A program made the translations under genes and the position numbers. This document shows positions 24,225 to 32,258 of a stretch of 64,000 bases of DNA, piece by piece. Location: positions 50,347 to 114,346 of the forward strand of contig NZ_LZKJ01000197.1 of the NCBI RefSeq assembly GCF_001672775.1. The letters run 5' to 3'. The notes under the pieces are model-generated. The model worked only from the letters and a program-made list of their open reading frames with translations, was not told the origin of the DNA and ran no database searches. Source of the stretch: Mycobacterium kyorinense. GTDB taxonomy: Bacteria > Actinomycetota > Actinomycetes > Mycobacteriales > Mycobacteriaceae. Each line of letters begins with the position of its first letter. The stretch's first letter is position 1.

Positions 24225-25433
24225 TTAAAAGACTCCGCGCAACTCGCCGATCAGTCCGCCGCGGCTGCCGACCGTCACATCGGCCAACCCCAGCCAGGAC
24301 GCCATCGACTCCAGTTGTGCCGCCAGCGCCTCGGCAACGCGCGACGGTGACCGGCCCTCCTCGACGAAGGCGCCGACGACGTGCAGCGCGTCTTTGGTGC
24401 GGTCCGCTTTGAGGTCGACTCGTCCGACCAGTTCGCCGTCGAGCAGAAAAGGCCACACGTAGTAGCCGTACCGGCGCTGGCTGGCGGGGGTATAGATCTC
24501 GACGCGGTAGTGAAAATCAAACAGCCGCTGCACCCGGGGCCGGAAGAAGATCAGCGGGTCGAACGGGCACAGCAGGGCGGTACCGCGGTCCCGCCGCGGT
24601 AGCGATTGGCCTGCCCGTAGGTACGCCGACGCGGGCCACCCGTCGACCTCGACCCGTTCCAACTCACCCTTGGCGACAAGCTCAGCGATGGCCGGCTTGG
24701 CCTGGCTGGCGGACAGCCGAAAGTAGTCCCGGATATCGGCTTCGGTGCCGACGCCCAGCGCGGTGGCCGACCGCAGCACGAGTTCACGGATGGCCTCGTC
24801 GTCGTCCACCTGACGGGCCACTACCTCGGCCGGCAGCACGTTTTCGGTCAGGTCGTAGTGGCGGGCGAAGCCGACCCGGGTGGCGGTGGTGAGCACACCT
24901 GCGGCGAACAATGCTTCGGCGACCCATTTGGTGTCGCTGCGATTCCACCAGGCTCCCTTGGCTTGACGCGGTTCTGCGGCCAAATGAGCTTCGATCTGTC
25001 CGGCGGTCGACGGTCCGAGTTGCGCGACCGCGGCGACGATGTCGTCGGCCAACCGCGGATTGGCCTTGACGACATGAGAACCCCAACGGCCGTGCCGATA
25101 CTGGCGCATCCGCCAGCGCAGCAGCGGCCAGTCGTCGACGGCCATCAGCGCGGCTTCGTGTGCCCAGTACTCGACCAGCAGCCGCGGTGTCCGGGCCGAA
25201 TGGCTCCATGCCGCGCGGTCCAGTACCTCACGGTCGTAGGGGCCGAGCCGGCTGAACACCGGGGCGTAGTGCGCGCGCACGGCTACCGACACCGAATCCA
25301 GTTGCAGCACCTGAATGCGGGAAATCAGACGCCGCAGATGCGCACGGCTGACCGAACCCGCGGGCGCGGCGTCGGCGAAGCCTTGCGCGGCAACCGCTAT
25401 CCGGCGGGCCTGCGCCACCGTCATCGTGCGCAT
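24225..25433 (-). CDS. YcaQ-like winged-helix DNA crosslink glycosylase family protein
   Basis: A 402-residue HTH_42 (DUF1006) protein. The YcaQ/AlkX family unhooks interstrand DNA crosslinks by base excision. Seen here are VLQLDSVSV (the Q-x-D catalytic motif, about residues 41-49), VEYWAHEAALM, and the conserved C-terminal block PFDPLIFFRPRVQRLFDFHYR. Its ATG directly abuts the dfrA stop codon (no gap), so it is the third gene of thyA-dfrA-ycaQ. Pairing a crosslink glycosylase with thymidylate and folate genes makes sense as a DNA-precursor and repair unit, but that is inference. Confidence 0.85.
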   Translation of the reverse strand: MRTMTVAQARRIAVAAQGFADAAPAGSVSRAHLRRLISRIQVLQLDSVSVAVRAHYAPVFSRLGPYDREVLDRAAWSHSARTPRLLVEYWAHEAALMAVDDWPLLRWRMRQYRHGRWGSHVVKANPRLADDIVAAVAQLGPSTAGQIEAHLAAEPRQAKGAWWNRSDTKWVAEALFAAGVLTTATRVGFARHYDLTENVLPAEVVARQVDDDEAIRELVLRSATALGVGTEADIRDYFRLSASQAKPAIAELVAKGELERVEVDGWPASAYLRAGQSLPRRDRGTALLCPFDPLIFFRPRVQRLFDFHYRVEIYTPASQRRYGYYVWPFLLDGELVGRVDLKADRTKDALHVVGAFVEEGRSPSRVAEALAAQLESMASWLGLADVTVGSRGGLIGELRGVF

Positions 25434-25916
25434 TTACCGCAGGTAGGTGTGTAGCCGGTAGCGCAGCCCGGACCGACTGGTGAGCCACTCCCCCGCCGTA
25501 CCTACCCAGGTCTCGTCGAGCACCGGCGCCAGCACGTCGCCGTCGTCGCGGGGCAGGTCGATCTCGATCTCGGTGACCTCGCATCGGGTGGCCCGGGGCA
25601 TGGCGAGCGCATAGATCTGTTCCCCGCCGATCACCCAGGTCTCGGAGTCGGTTAACGCCTGTTCCAGGGTGTCGACCACCTCGGCGCCTTCAGCCATGTA
25701 GTCAGTCTGGCGGGTCAGTACGACATTTCTGCGCCCCGGCAATGGCCGGAACCGATCCGGCAGCGACTCCCAGGTGAGCCGGCCCATCACCACGGTGTGG
25801 CCCATGGTGAGTTGTCTGAAGCGGATTTGGTCTTCGGGCAGCTGCCAGGGGATGCCGCCGCCGCGGCCGATGACGCCTGAAGTCGACTGAGCCCAGATCA
25901 AGCTCAGGTGCGTCAT
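25434..25916 (-). CDS. dfrA: DfrA, dihydrofolate reductase
   Basis: A 160-residue DHFR that reduces dihydrofolate with NADPH. The front LIWAQSTSGVIGRGGGIPWQLPED holds the catalytic acidic residue and the flexible loop. GRLTWESLP and WVIGGEQIYALAM are the NADPH-binding motifs. It matches Rv2763c. It overlaps thyA by ATGA, which fits its job of recycling the dihydrofolate that ThyA produces. Confidence 0.95.
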   Translation of the reverse strand: MTHLSLIWAQSTSGVIGRGGGIPWQLPEDQIRFRQLTMGHTVVMGRLTWESLPDRFRPLPGRRNVVLTRQTDYMAEGAEVVDTLEQALTDSETWVIGGEQIYALAMPRATRCEVTEIEIDLPRDDGDVLAPVLDETWVGTAGEWLTSRSGLRYRLHTYLR

Positions 25917-26713
25917 ACGGCGACGGGGGCTTTGATCGCCGGGTGCGGGTCGTAGTTCTTGACGACGATGTCGTCGTAGGTGTAGTCGAAGAGCGAATCC
26001 CGCGGTGCCAGAACAAGTTCGGGATACGGCCGGGGGTCGCGGCGCAGTTGCTCGGCGACCTGATCGAGATGGTTGTCGTAGATGTGGCAGTCACCGCCGG
26101 TCCAGACGAATTCGCCGACGCCAAGACCGGCCTGCGCGGCCATCATGTGGGTGAGCAGCGCGTAGCTGGCGATGTTGAACGGCACACCCAGGAACAGGTC
26201 GGCGCTGCGCTGGTAGAGCTGGCAGCTCAGTTTCCCGTCGGCGACATATAACTGGAACAACGCGTGGCACGGCGCCAGCGCCATCTGCGGGATCTCGCCG
26301 ACGTTCCAGGCCGACACGATGATGCGCCGCGAGTCCGGATCGGTGCGCAGCAACCGCAGCGCCGCGCTGATCTGGTCGATGTGCTCGCCGGAGGTGGTGG
26401 GCCAGGATCGCCACTGCACGCCGTACACCGGGCCGAGATCTCCTGTCGGCGAGGCCCATTCGTCCCAGATGGTGACGCCGTGCTCGCGCAACCACGCGAT
26501 GTTGGAGTCGCCGCGCAGAAACCACAGCAGTTCGTATATCACCGACTTGAGGTGCACCTTTTTGGTGGTGATCAGCGGGAAGCCGGCTGACAGGTCGTAG
26601 CGCATCTGGTGGCCGAACAGACTGCGGGTTCCGGTGCCGGTGCGATCGGCTTTCGGTGTACCGCGCTCGAGTACCAGGCGCAGCAGATCCTCGTACGGTG
26701 TGGCGATCGACAC
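25913..26713 (-). CDS. thyA: ThyA, thymidylate synthase
   Basis: A 266-residue classical thymidylate synthase using methylene-tetrahydrofolate as both carbon and hydride source. The nucleophile is C149 in ALAPCHALFQ. DRTGTGTRSLFG, RSADLFLGVPFNIASYALLTH and the C-terminal IKAPVAV are conserved. The GTG at 26713 is fixed by TAGGCT 7 nt upstream, so it is probably leaderless. The genome thus keeps both ThyA and ThyX. It is the first gene of the thyA-dfrA-ycaQ-like unit. Confidence 0.95.
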   Translation of the reverse strand: MSIATPYEDLLRLVLERGTPKADRTGTGTRSLFGHQMRYDLSAGFPLITTKKVHLKSVIYELLWFLRGDSNIAWLREHGVTIWDEWASPTGDLGPVYGVQWRSWPTTSGEHIDQISAALRLLRTDPDSRRIIVSAWNVGEIPQMALAPCHALFQLYVADGKLSCQLYQRSADLFLGVPFNIASYALLTHMMAAQAGLGVGEFVWTGGDCHIYDNHLDQVAEQLRRDPRPYPELVLAPRDSLFDYTYDDIVVKNYDPHPAIKAPVAV

Positions 26714-26770
26714 GCCCCTGAGCCTAGCGGCGATCGCAAGCGCGGCGAAGCCGGGCGCGGCGGGTCGACG
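26714..26770 (-). promoter_or_regulatory. Leaderless promoter of thyA
   Basis: TAGGCT (26721-26726, minus strand) sits 7 nt before the GTG. The adjoining stretch is shared with the thyX promoter and also forms the first copy of a 55-bp tandem repeat. Confidence 0.55.
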
Positions 26771-26848
26771 CCGATGGACCAGCCGCGATCGCAAGCGCGG
26801 CGAAGCCGGGCGCGGCGGGTCGACGCCGATGGACCAGCCGCGATCGCA
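26731..26848. repeat. 55-bp tandem repeat between thyA and the dienelactone hydrolase gene
   Basis: Two identical 55-bp units start at 26731 and 26786, and a third truncated copy of about 8 bp starts at 26841. Each unit begins CGATCGCAAGCGCGGCG and ends GATGGACCAGCCG. The copies lie in the upstream regions of two divergent genes. The pattern is that of a mycobacterial VNTR, so copy number may vary between strains. Confidence 0.8.
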
Positions 26849-26866
26849 CAGAGTAGAACGGAGGCC

Positions 26867-27610
26867 ATGCCGAACATCACCGACACCGTCACCACGCAAG
26901 ACGGCACCTGCCCGATCTGGTTCTACACCCCCGAGGGCGAAGGTCCCTGGCCCGGTGTGGTCATGTACCCCGATGCCGGCGGGGTGCGGGACACCTTCTA
27001 CGAAATGGCCACCAAGCTGGCCGGCTTCGGTTACGCGGTGTTGCTGCCCGACGTGTACTACCGCTCCGGGGACTGGGCGCCGTTCGACATGTCCACCGCG
27101 TTCAGCGACGCCAAAGAACGTCAGCGGCTCTTTTCGATGATCGGCACCGTCACGCCGCTGAAGATGGCGATCGACGCCGAGGCCTTCTTCGACTACCTGG
27201 CCGGTCGCCCGGAGGTGAGCGGCAACCGCTTCGGTGTTTGCGGCTACTGCATGGGCGGACGCACGTCGGTGGTGGTGGCCGGCCGCCAACCGGAACGGGT
27301 CGCCGCGGCGGCGTCGTTTCACGGGGGCGGGCTGGTGACCGACAGCCCCGACAGCCCACACCTGCTGGCCGACCAAATCCAGGGCGCGGTGTATGTGGCC
27401 GGCGCCAAAAACGATGGCTCGTTCACCCGTCAGCAGGCTGAGCAGCTCGACAAGGCGCTGACCGCGGCCGGCGTCGAGCACACCATCGAGACCTATCCCG
27501 CCGAGCATGGCTTCGCGGTTCCGGACAACCCGCCGTACGACGCCGACGCCGCCGAACGGCACTGGACCGCGATGCGGGACTTCTTCGGCGCCAAGCTGGC
27601 CGACAAGTAG
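26867..27610 (+). CDS. Dienelactone hydrolase family protein (Rv2765-like)
   Basis: A 247-residue alpha/beta-hydrolase. The nucleophile is Cys in GVCGYCMGGRTS (G-x-C-x-G type, about residues 122-133), an Asp is expected in the AGAKNDGSFT strand, and His lies in YPAEHGFAV. These fit the Cys-His-Asp triad of dienelactone hydrolases that open lactone rings. The natural substrate is unknown. The ATG at 26867 has GGAGG just upstream. The next gene starts 11 bp after its stop. Confidence 0.85.
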   Translation: MPNITDTVTTQDGTCPIWFYTPEGEGPWPGVVMYPDAGGVRDTFYEMATKLAGFGYAVLLPDVYYRSGDWAPFDMSTAFSDAKERQRLFSMIGTVTPLKMAIDAEAFFDYLAGRPEVSGNRFGVCGYCMGGRTSVVVAGRQPERVAAAASFHGGGLVTDSPDSPHLLADQIQGAVYVAGAKNDGSFTRQQAEQLDKALTAAGVEHTIETYPAEHGFAVPDNPPYDADAAERHWTAMRDFFGAKLADK

Positions 27611-27621
27611 TCGGCGCGCGT

Positions 27622-28638
27622 ATGCACGTCGACGCGATGACGAGCCCGGTCCCGCTGCGCCAAACCGGGGAGCTCGCCCGGAGAGCCCAATCGGCGGGGT
27701 TCTCCGGTCTGCTGTTCACTGAGACGGGCCGTACGGCCTACCTCAATGCGGCGATGGCCGCCCAGGCCGCCCCTGGCCTCGAGCTGTCCACGGGCGTCGC
27801 GGTGGCTTTTCCGCGCAGTCCGTTCGTGACGGCGGCCGCCGCGTGGGAACTTCAGGAGGCCACCGACGGACGGTTCCGGCTGGGTCTGGGCACCCAGGTG
27901 CGCACCCACGTGGTGCGGCGTTACGGCGTGCCCTTCGAGCGGCCCGGCCCGCGGCTACGCGACTACGTGCGCGCCGTGAAGGCCTGCTTCTCGGCGTTTC
28001 GCACCGGAAAGCTGGATCACCACGGCGAGTTCTACGACCTGGATTTCATCACTCCGCAGTGGAGCGCGGGACCCATCGAGGCGCCCGACCCCAAAGTGGA
28101 TATCGCGGCGGTGAATCCGTGGATGCTGCGAATGGCCGGCGAAGTGGCCGACGGGGTGCACATCCACCCGATTGCCGAGCCCGGCTACCTGACCCGCCAT
28201 GCCGTACCGAACATCGCTGCGGGAGCGGCGAAAGCGGGGCGCAGCGCATCGGATGTGGCGGTGATCGTGCCGGTGCTGACAATCGTCGGCGACAGCGACG
28301 AAGAGCGGGATGCCGAACGTGAACGCGTCCGCTTCAGCATGGCCTTCTACGGAAGCACACCCAACTACGCGTTCATCTGGGACGAGGCCGGGTTCGAGGG
28401 GACCACCGCCCGGATTCGGGAGAAGCAGAAGTCCGGTGACTTCGCCGCAATGGCCGCCCAGATCAGCGACGAGCACATCGCGGCGTTCGCCACCGAGTCG
28501 ACGTGGGACGGGCTGGCCGACGCATTGACCGGCAAGTACGCCGACGTCGCGACACGGCTCGTGCTGTACAACGCGCTGACCGACCCGGACCGCGTCGAGC
28601 GGTATGGCGAGGTGGCCCGTCGCGTCTCGCGCGGTTGA
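27622..28638 (+). CDS. F420-dependent LLM-class oxidoreductase (TIGR03617 type)
   Basis: A 338-residue luciferase-like TIM barrel. ELSTGVAVAFPRSPFVTAAAAWELQEATDGRF is the typical LLM strand-helix region, with GLGTQVRTHVVRRYGVPFERP following. Deazaflavin F420 is the cofactor known for this mycobacterial subgroup. The substrate is unknown. It is 11 bp downstream of the dienelactone hydrolase and convergent with the phosphotransferase. Confidence 0.85.
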   Translation: MHVDAMTSPVPLRQTGELARRAQSAGFSGLLFTETGRTAYLNAAMAAQAAPGLELSTGVAVAFPRSPFVTAAAAWELQEATDGRFRLGLGTQVRTHVVRRYGVPFERPGPRLRDYVRAVKACFSAFRTGKLDHHGEFYDLDFITPQWSAGPIEAPDPKVDIAAVNPWMLRMAGEVADGVHIHPIAEPGYLTRHAVPNIAAGAAKAGRSASDVAVIVPVLTIVGDSDEERDAERERVRFSMAFYGSTPNYAFIWDEAGFEGTTARIREKQKSGDFAAMAAQISDEHIAAFATESTWDGLADALTGKYADVATRLVLYNALTDPDRVERYGEVARRVSRG

Positions 28639-28645
28639 CCGTCTG

Positions 28646-29674
28646 TCAGATGCCGGCATCGTCGGCCACCTCGCGGGCCCTACGCACCAGCGCGTCGATG
28701 CGTTCGGTGGTCGGAGTGCCCGAGGCGGCTTTGTTCCGCGGGTCGTCCATCACGCGACGCATTACACCCTCGGCGATGACGGCCACCTTCCACAAGCCCA
28801 GCGCGTGCCAGTACTTCAGTGTTGTTGCGTCTCGCCCGGTTTCGGCCAGATATACCTGTGCCATCTCGGCGCGATTCGGGAACCCGTCAAGCGCGGCGGC
28901 GGCAAACGCGCCGGTGGGATCCTCCGCAGCAGATTCCGGCCAATACGCCAGCAAGCTGCCCATGTCGGCCAGTGGCTCACCGAGGGTCGACAACTCCCAG
29001 TCCAGCACGCCAACGACTTCGCCGGTTTCATGCGAAGTGATGACGTTGCGCAGATGAAAGTCGCCGTGCACCAAGGTCAATTCCTGCTGCTCGGGCGCCG
29101 CGGCGATCAGCCGTTGAGTCAGGTCGTCGAGGTCGGGCAGCTCCCGGGTCTTCGAGAGTTCCCACTGCCCGGCCCATCGTTTGAGCTGTCGCTGTGCGTA
29201 CGGCTTGTGGCTGGCCAGGTCGTCGAGGCCGACTTGCTCGATGTCAACGGCGTGGATCTTGGCCAGTGTCTTCGCCATTGACAGTCCGATTTGCCTGCGG
29301 CGCTGCGGCGTCAGCGATTCTGCCTTTGCCATCCGGTCCAACACCAGGCCGTCGACGAACTCCATCAACAGCAGCGGAACTCCGTCTGTATCGTGAGTCA
29401 GCCCATACACCCGCGGCGTGGGCACCGCGGTGCCCTGCAGCGCCGACAGGATCCGGGCCTCGCGCGCGACGTCGTGCGCCGACGCCAACAACGTCCCCAC
29501 CGGCGGGCGGCGCAGCACCCAGCTGCGATCGCCACGGGCATCATGCACGCGATAGGTCAAATTCGACTGCCCCAGCCCGATTCGCTCGAAGCTCAGCGGC
29601 GGACGGAATTCGATTCCGAGTTCCGGCAACCAGTCCGCGATCGCCGCCGGATCGACGCCTAATACGTTAGCCAC
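28646..29674 (-). CDS. APH-type phosphotransferase family protein
   Basis: A 342-residue protein-kinase-like fold enzyme of the aminoglycoside/choline phosphotransferase type. LVHGDFHLRNVI is the catalytic loop (about residues 199-210), and GVLDWELSTLGEPLADMG carries the metal-binding D-x-E. SNLTYRV and WVLRRPP form the ATP lobe. In mycobacteria such proteins occur with acyl-CoA dehydrogenases and SDRs and are probably lipid or alcohol kinases, not antibiotic resistance genes. It overlaps the SDR gene by 8 nt. Confidence 0.82.
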   Translation of the reverse strand: MANVLGVDPAAIADWLPELGIEFRPPLSFERIGLGQSNLTYRVHDARGDRSWVLRRPPVGTLLASAHDVAREARILSALQGTAVPTPRVYGLTHDTDGVPLLLMEFVDGLVLDRMAKAESLTPQRRRQIGLSMAKTLAKIHAVDIEQVGLDDLASHKPYAQRQLKRWAGQWELSKTRELPDLDDLTQRLIAAAPEQQELTLVHGDFHLRNVITSHETGEVVGVLDWELSTLGEPLADMGSLLAYWPESAAEDPTGAFAAAALDGFPNRAEMAQVYLAETGRDATTLKYWHALGLWKVAVIAEGVMRRVMDDPRNKAASGTPTTERIDALVRRAREVADDAGI

Positions 29675-30425
29675 GAAACGCCTGCGCGTTGCCGAGCAGC
29701 GTGCCGCCGTCGATCACCATGGTTTCGCCGGTGATCCAACTCGCCTCATCCGACACCAGGAATGCGACCGCGGCCGCCACGTCGACCGGCTCGCCAACGC
29801 GTCCCAATGGAGTCGACGCCGATAAGGCGTCTTCATGGTCCTTCCACAGCGCTTCGGCCAGCCGGGTGCGGACCACGCCGGGGCAGACCGCATTGACCCG
29901 GATCCGCGGCGAAAGCTCCAGCGCCAGTTGCTTGGTCACGTGGATCAGCGCGGCCTTGGTGGCGTTGTACATGCCCATGTTCGGCGCGTGGTGCAGCCCA
30001 CCGATGGACGCGGTGTTGACCACGGCCCCGTGATGCTCGCCCATCCACGCGTTGACCGCCAGTGACGTCCACAGCAGCGGCGCCCACAGATTGACGTCGA
30101 AGACCTTGGCGAAGCGGGCGTGGTCCTGCTCGATGAGCGGACCGTAGGCGGGATTGGTTCCGGCGTTGTTGACCAAGATGTCGATGCTGCCGAAGCGGTC
30201 GAGTGTGAGCTCGATGCAGCGACGCGCCGCATCCTCGTCGACAGCGTGGGCCGCGACGCCCAGGGCGTTGCCGCCAACCTGTGCGGCCGCTTCGTCCGCG
30301 CTTTCCTGCTTGCGAGAAGTCAGCACGACGTTGGCGCCGGCGTCGGCCAGCCGCTGCGCGACGGCCAGCCCGATGCCGCGGGAGGCGCCGGTGACGATCG
30401 CGGTCCGCCCGTTCAGATCGGTCAT
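29667..30425 (-). CDS. SDR-family oxidoreductase, FabG-like (Rv2766c-like)
   Basis: A 252-residue classical SDR. It has TGASRGIGLAVAQRLADAG (residues 13-31), NNAG, catalytic Ser in NTASIGG and YNATKAA (Y-x-x-x-K), with the C-terminal MVIDGGTLLG. It is close to M. tuberculosis Rv2766c, annotated as a fabG-type 3-oxoacyl reductase, but the substrate is not certain. It is in a run with another SDR (overlap ATGA-type, 30422-30425) and the phosphotransferase, suggesting one catabolic unit. Confidence 0.87.
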   Translation of the reverse strand: MTDLNGRTAIVTGASRGIGLAVAQRLADAGANVVLTSRKQESADEAAAQVGGNALGVAAHAVDEDAARRCIELTLDRFGSIDILVNNAGTNPAYGPLIEQDHARFAKVFDVNLWAPLLWTSLAVNAWMGEHHGAVVNTASIGGLHHAPNMGMYNATKAALIHVTKQLALELSPRIRVNAVCPGVVRTRLAEALWKDHEDALSASTPLGRVGEPVDVAAAVAFLVSDEASWITGETMVIDGGTLLGNAQAFRG

Positions 30426-31243
30426 CGCGTCTCTCCCTGCAGGCTGCGCTGGTATCGGCGCATGCCGTGCAGCCAGCGGTCGTAGTCGGTGCCCTTCTGG
30501 CGGTACATGTCCAGCACTTGCGGATGTGGAAGGATCAAAAACCGTTCCTCGTCGATGGCCGCCAACACGCTGTCGGCCACTGCGGCCGGTTCCAGTACGT
30601 CACCGGCGGTAGTGACCGCCCGGGTGGCGAGGTCCCCGAGCGGGTCGCCGGACTGCTCGCCGGAGTACAGCAGCTTGGTGTTCACGCCCATCGGGCACAG
30701 ACAACTCACTCGCACCCCTTGGTCGCCGTAGGTGATGTTCAGCCATTCGGCGAAGCCCACGGCGGCGTGCTTGGTGACTGAGTAGGCGGCCGAGCCCAGT
30801 TGGGTGAGCAGCCCCGCGGCCGACGCGGTGCTGACGAAGTAACCCTCACCGCGTTCGATCCACTCGGGTATCAGCAGTTGGGCGGCGCGGATATGGGCAC
30901 GCAGATTGACGTCGATGGACCGGTCCCAATCGTCCTCGCTGATGTCCAGGCCGGCGGGGCCGGTAATGCCGGCGTTCGCGAAATACAGATCCACCGGCCC
31001 GAATTCGCTTTGGGCCAGTGCGATCAGCTCGCGGATCTCGGTGGTGTCGGAGACGTTTGCGCCCGCGCTGACGGCCGCGCCCGAGCGCTCGGCGTTGATC
31101 TGTTCAACTACCTTCGCCGCGGCAGCTGGATCCAGATCCGCGACGACGACCCACGCGCCCTGCTGGGCCAGCTTTGCCGCCAGCGCGCCGCCGATTCCGC
31201 CGCCACCGCCGGTGACGATCGCGACCTTGTGGTCAACTTTCAC
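30422..31243 (-). CDS. SDR-family oxidoreductase
   Basis: A 273-residue short-chain dehydrogenase with TGGGGGIGGALAAKLAQQG, a D in VVVADLD that favours NAD(H), NAGITG, STASAAG and YSVTKHA. A longer C-terminal tail (LILPHPQVLDMYRQKGTDYDRW) is typical of SDRs in sterol or cyclic alcohol metabolism. The GTG at 31243 (VKVDHKVAIVTGG) is preferred because an AAGGA lies 8 nt upstream; a GTG at 31249 is possible. It overlaps the next SDR gene. Confidence 0.85.
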   Translation of the reverse strand: MKVDHKVAIVTGGGGGIGGALAAKLAQQGAWVVVADLDPAAAAKVVEQINAERSGAAVSAGANVSDTTEIRELIALAQSEFGPVDLYFANAGITGPAGLDISEDDWDRSIDVNLRAHIRAAQLLIPEWIERGEGYFVSTASAAGLLTQLGSAAYSVTKHAAVGFAEWLNITYGDQGVRVSCLCPMGVNTKLLYSGEQSGDPLGDLATRAVTTAGDVLEPAAVADSVLAAIDEERFLILPHPQVLDMYRQKGTDYDRWLHGMRRYQRSLQGETR

Positions 31244-31331
31244 GCGCACAATCCTTCTAGTTATGGGCCACAATTGCGCCGGATTGATGACGGCAGTGAG
31301 CTTGCATCTTCCGGAGCATATTTCGATGGCG

Positions 31332-31688
31332 TCAGGCGGCGCCTATCGCGATCATGATGCGTTCGCGAATACTCGCCAACTGCACCGCAGTAATCCGCGA
31401 CTTGGTTGGGGTGACACGCCCCAGCGACACGCTGGTGACGTGATGGGCCAACGCCCAACACGTCGCATCGGCTCCGTTTTCGGCGGTCGGTTCGATGCGC
31501 TCGGCGAACGACTTATGCGCCAACCCCTCATCGCGGGTCAACGGAACTACCAGCACGTTGGGATATTGGTCCGGAAATAACTCGTGATCCTCGACGACGA
31601 CTGCGGGGCGCAGCCTGCTGGGCTCGTGCGGCAATGCACCGCCCCGCCAATCGACTACCACGATGCTGCCGGCTGCGTGCCGACTCAC
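31332..31688 (-). CDS. MazF/PemK-family toxin
   Basis: A 118-residue endoribonuclease-type toxin with the CcdB/PemK-fold pattern IVVVDWRGG (RG-D/G-type start), RPAVVVEDHELFPD, VVPLTRDE and a helical end. MazF toxins cleave RNA at short motifs. The GTG at 31688 overlaps the antitoxin stop as GTGA, the usual TA order with antitoxin first. The surrounding genes are metabolic, so it is a small accessory insertion. Confidence 0.85.
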   Translation of the reverse strand: MSRHAAGSIVVVDWRGGALPHEPSRLRPAVVVEDHELFPDQYPNVLVVPLTRDEGLAHKSFAERIEPTAENGADATCWALAHHVTSVSLGRVTPTKSRITAVQLASIRERIMIAIGAA

Positions 31689-31927
31689 GGCAGCTCGGTC
31701 AGCGGCGTCCCGAGCTCATCGAGTTCGCTTCGCGCTTCGGGCTGCTTGGCCAGGTGAGCCATCACTCGATCTCCATCGGCCCGAATCGTCTCCCGCCGCA
31801 CTTGCCGCGCCGCGGCTTCGGCGATCTCTCGAATGAACGCACTCAGCCCCTTGCCTTGCTTACGGGCTGCCTCCTCGAGCACCGCCCGATCGTCGGCGTC
31901 GAGTCGAATCGTCAGTGTTCCGGCCAT
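31685..31927 (-). CDS. Ribbon-helix-helix antitoxin of a MazEF-like pair
   Basis: An 80-residue protein. The N-terminal TLTIRLDADDRAVLEEAARK is a ribbon-helix-helix DNA-binding motif, as in CopG/MazE-type antitoxins, and the acidic C-terminal half would bind the toxin. TACGGT (31935-31940, minus strand) sits 7 nt before the ATG, which suggests a leaderless transcript. Overlap with the toxin gene indicates co-translation. Confidence 0.82.
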   Translation of the reverse strand: MAGTLTIRLDADDRAVLEEAARKQGKGLSAFIREIAEAAARQVRRETIRADGDRVMAHLAKQPEARSELDELGTPLTELP

Positions 31928-31992
31928 ACACGCTACCGTAACACAGAGTGGTAATACGTTAGCGTAGTCAGCAAGAATCTTTATGCCGACCG

Positions 31993-32258
31993 TTACGTCG
32001 ATGTCGCCTGGTCGATGAGCTCGGCGACTTGCTCGGAATGGGCGACGTAGGTGTTGTGCCCGCCCGGGACCTCGACCGGATCGACGCCGAGGCGCTCGCG
32101 GGTCATACGCAGCATTCCGGCGCGGGTCAGGACGCGGTCGTCGAGCGGCAGCAGGTAGGTCGAGGGCCGCACGGCGGGATCGACCCGGTGGCGTTTCGGC
32201 GTAGATCGCGGTCAAGTCGCAGCGGGCCACGGTCGGCAAGGCCTGCCGCAAGTGTCCG
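31993..32258 (-). pseudogene. Alpha/beta-hydrolase 3' remnant
   Basis: The stretch between the antitoxin and the carboxylase gene keeps a minus-strand frame reading TYLLPLDDRVLTRAGMLRM and PVEVPGGHNTYVAHSEQVAELI, ending TAA at 31993. This is the acid-and-His C-terminal end of an alpha/beta hydrolase. A different frame encodes the stretch just upstream (near 32200), so a frameshift and 5' loss are evident. No start is present. It overlaps nothing functional. About 60 bp between it and the antitoxin start hold the TA promoter. Confidence 0.5.

Noticed and set aside
28646..29674. Aminoglycoside resistance gene
   Set aside because: The phosphotransferase fold is present, but the neighbours and family pattern fit the acyl-CoA/lipid-linked kinases of mycobacteria.
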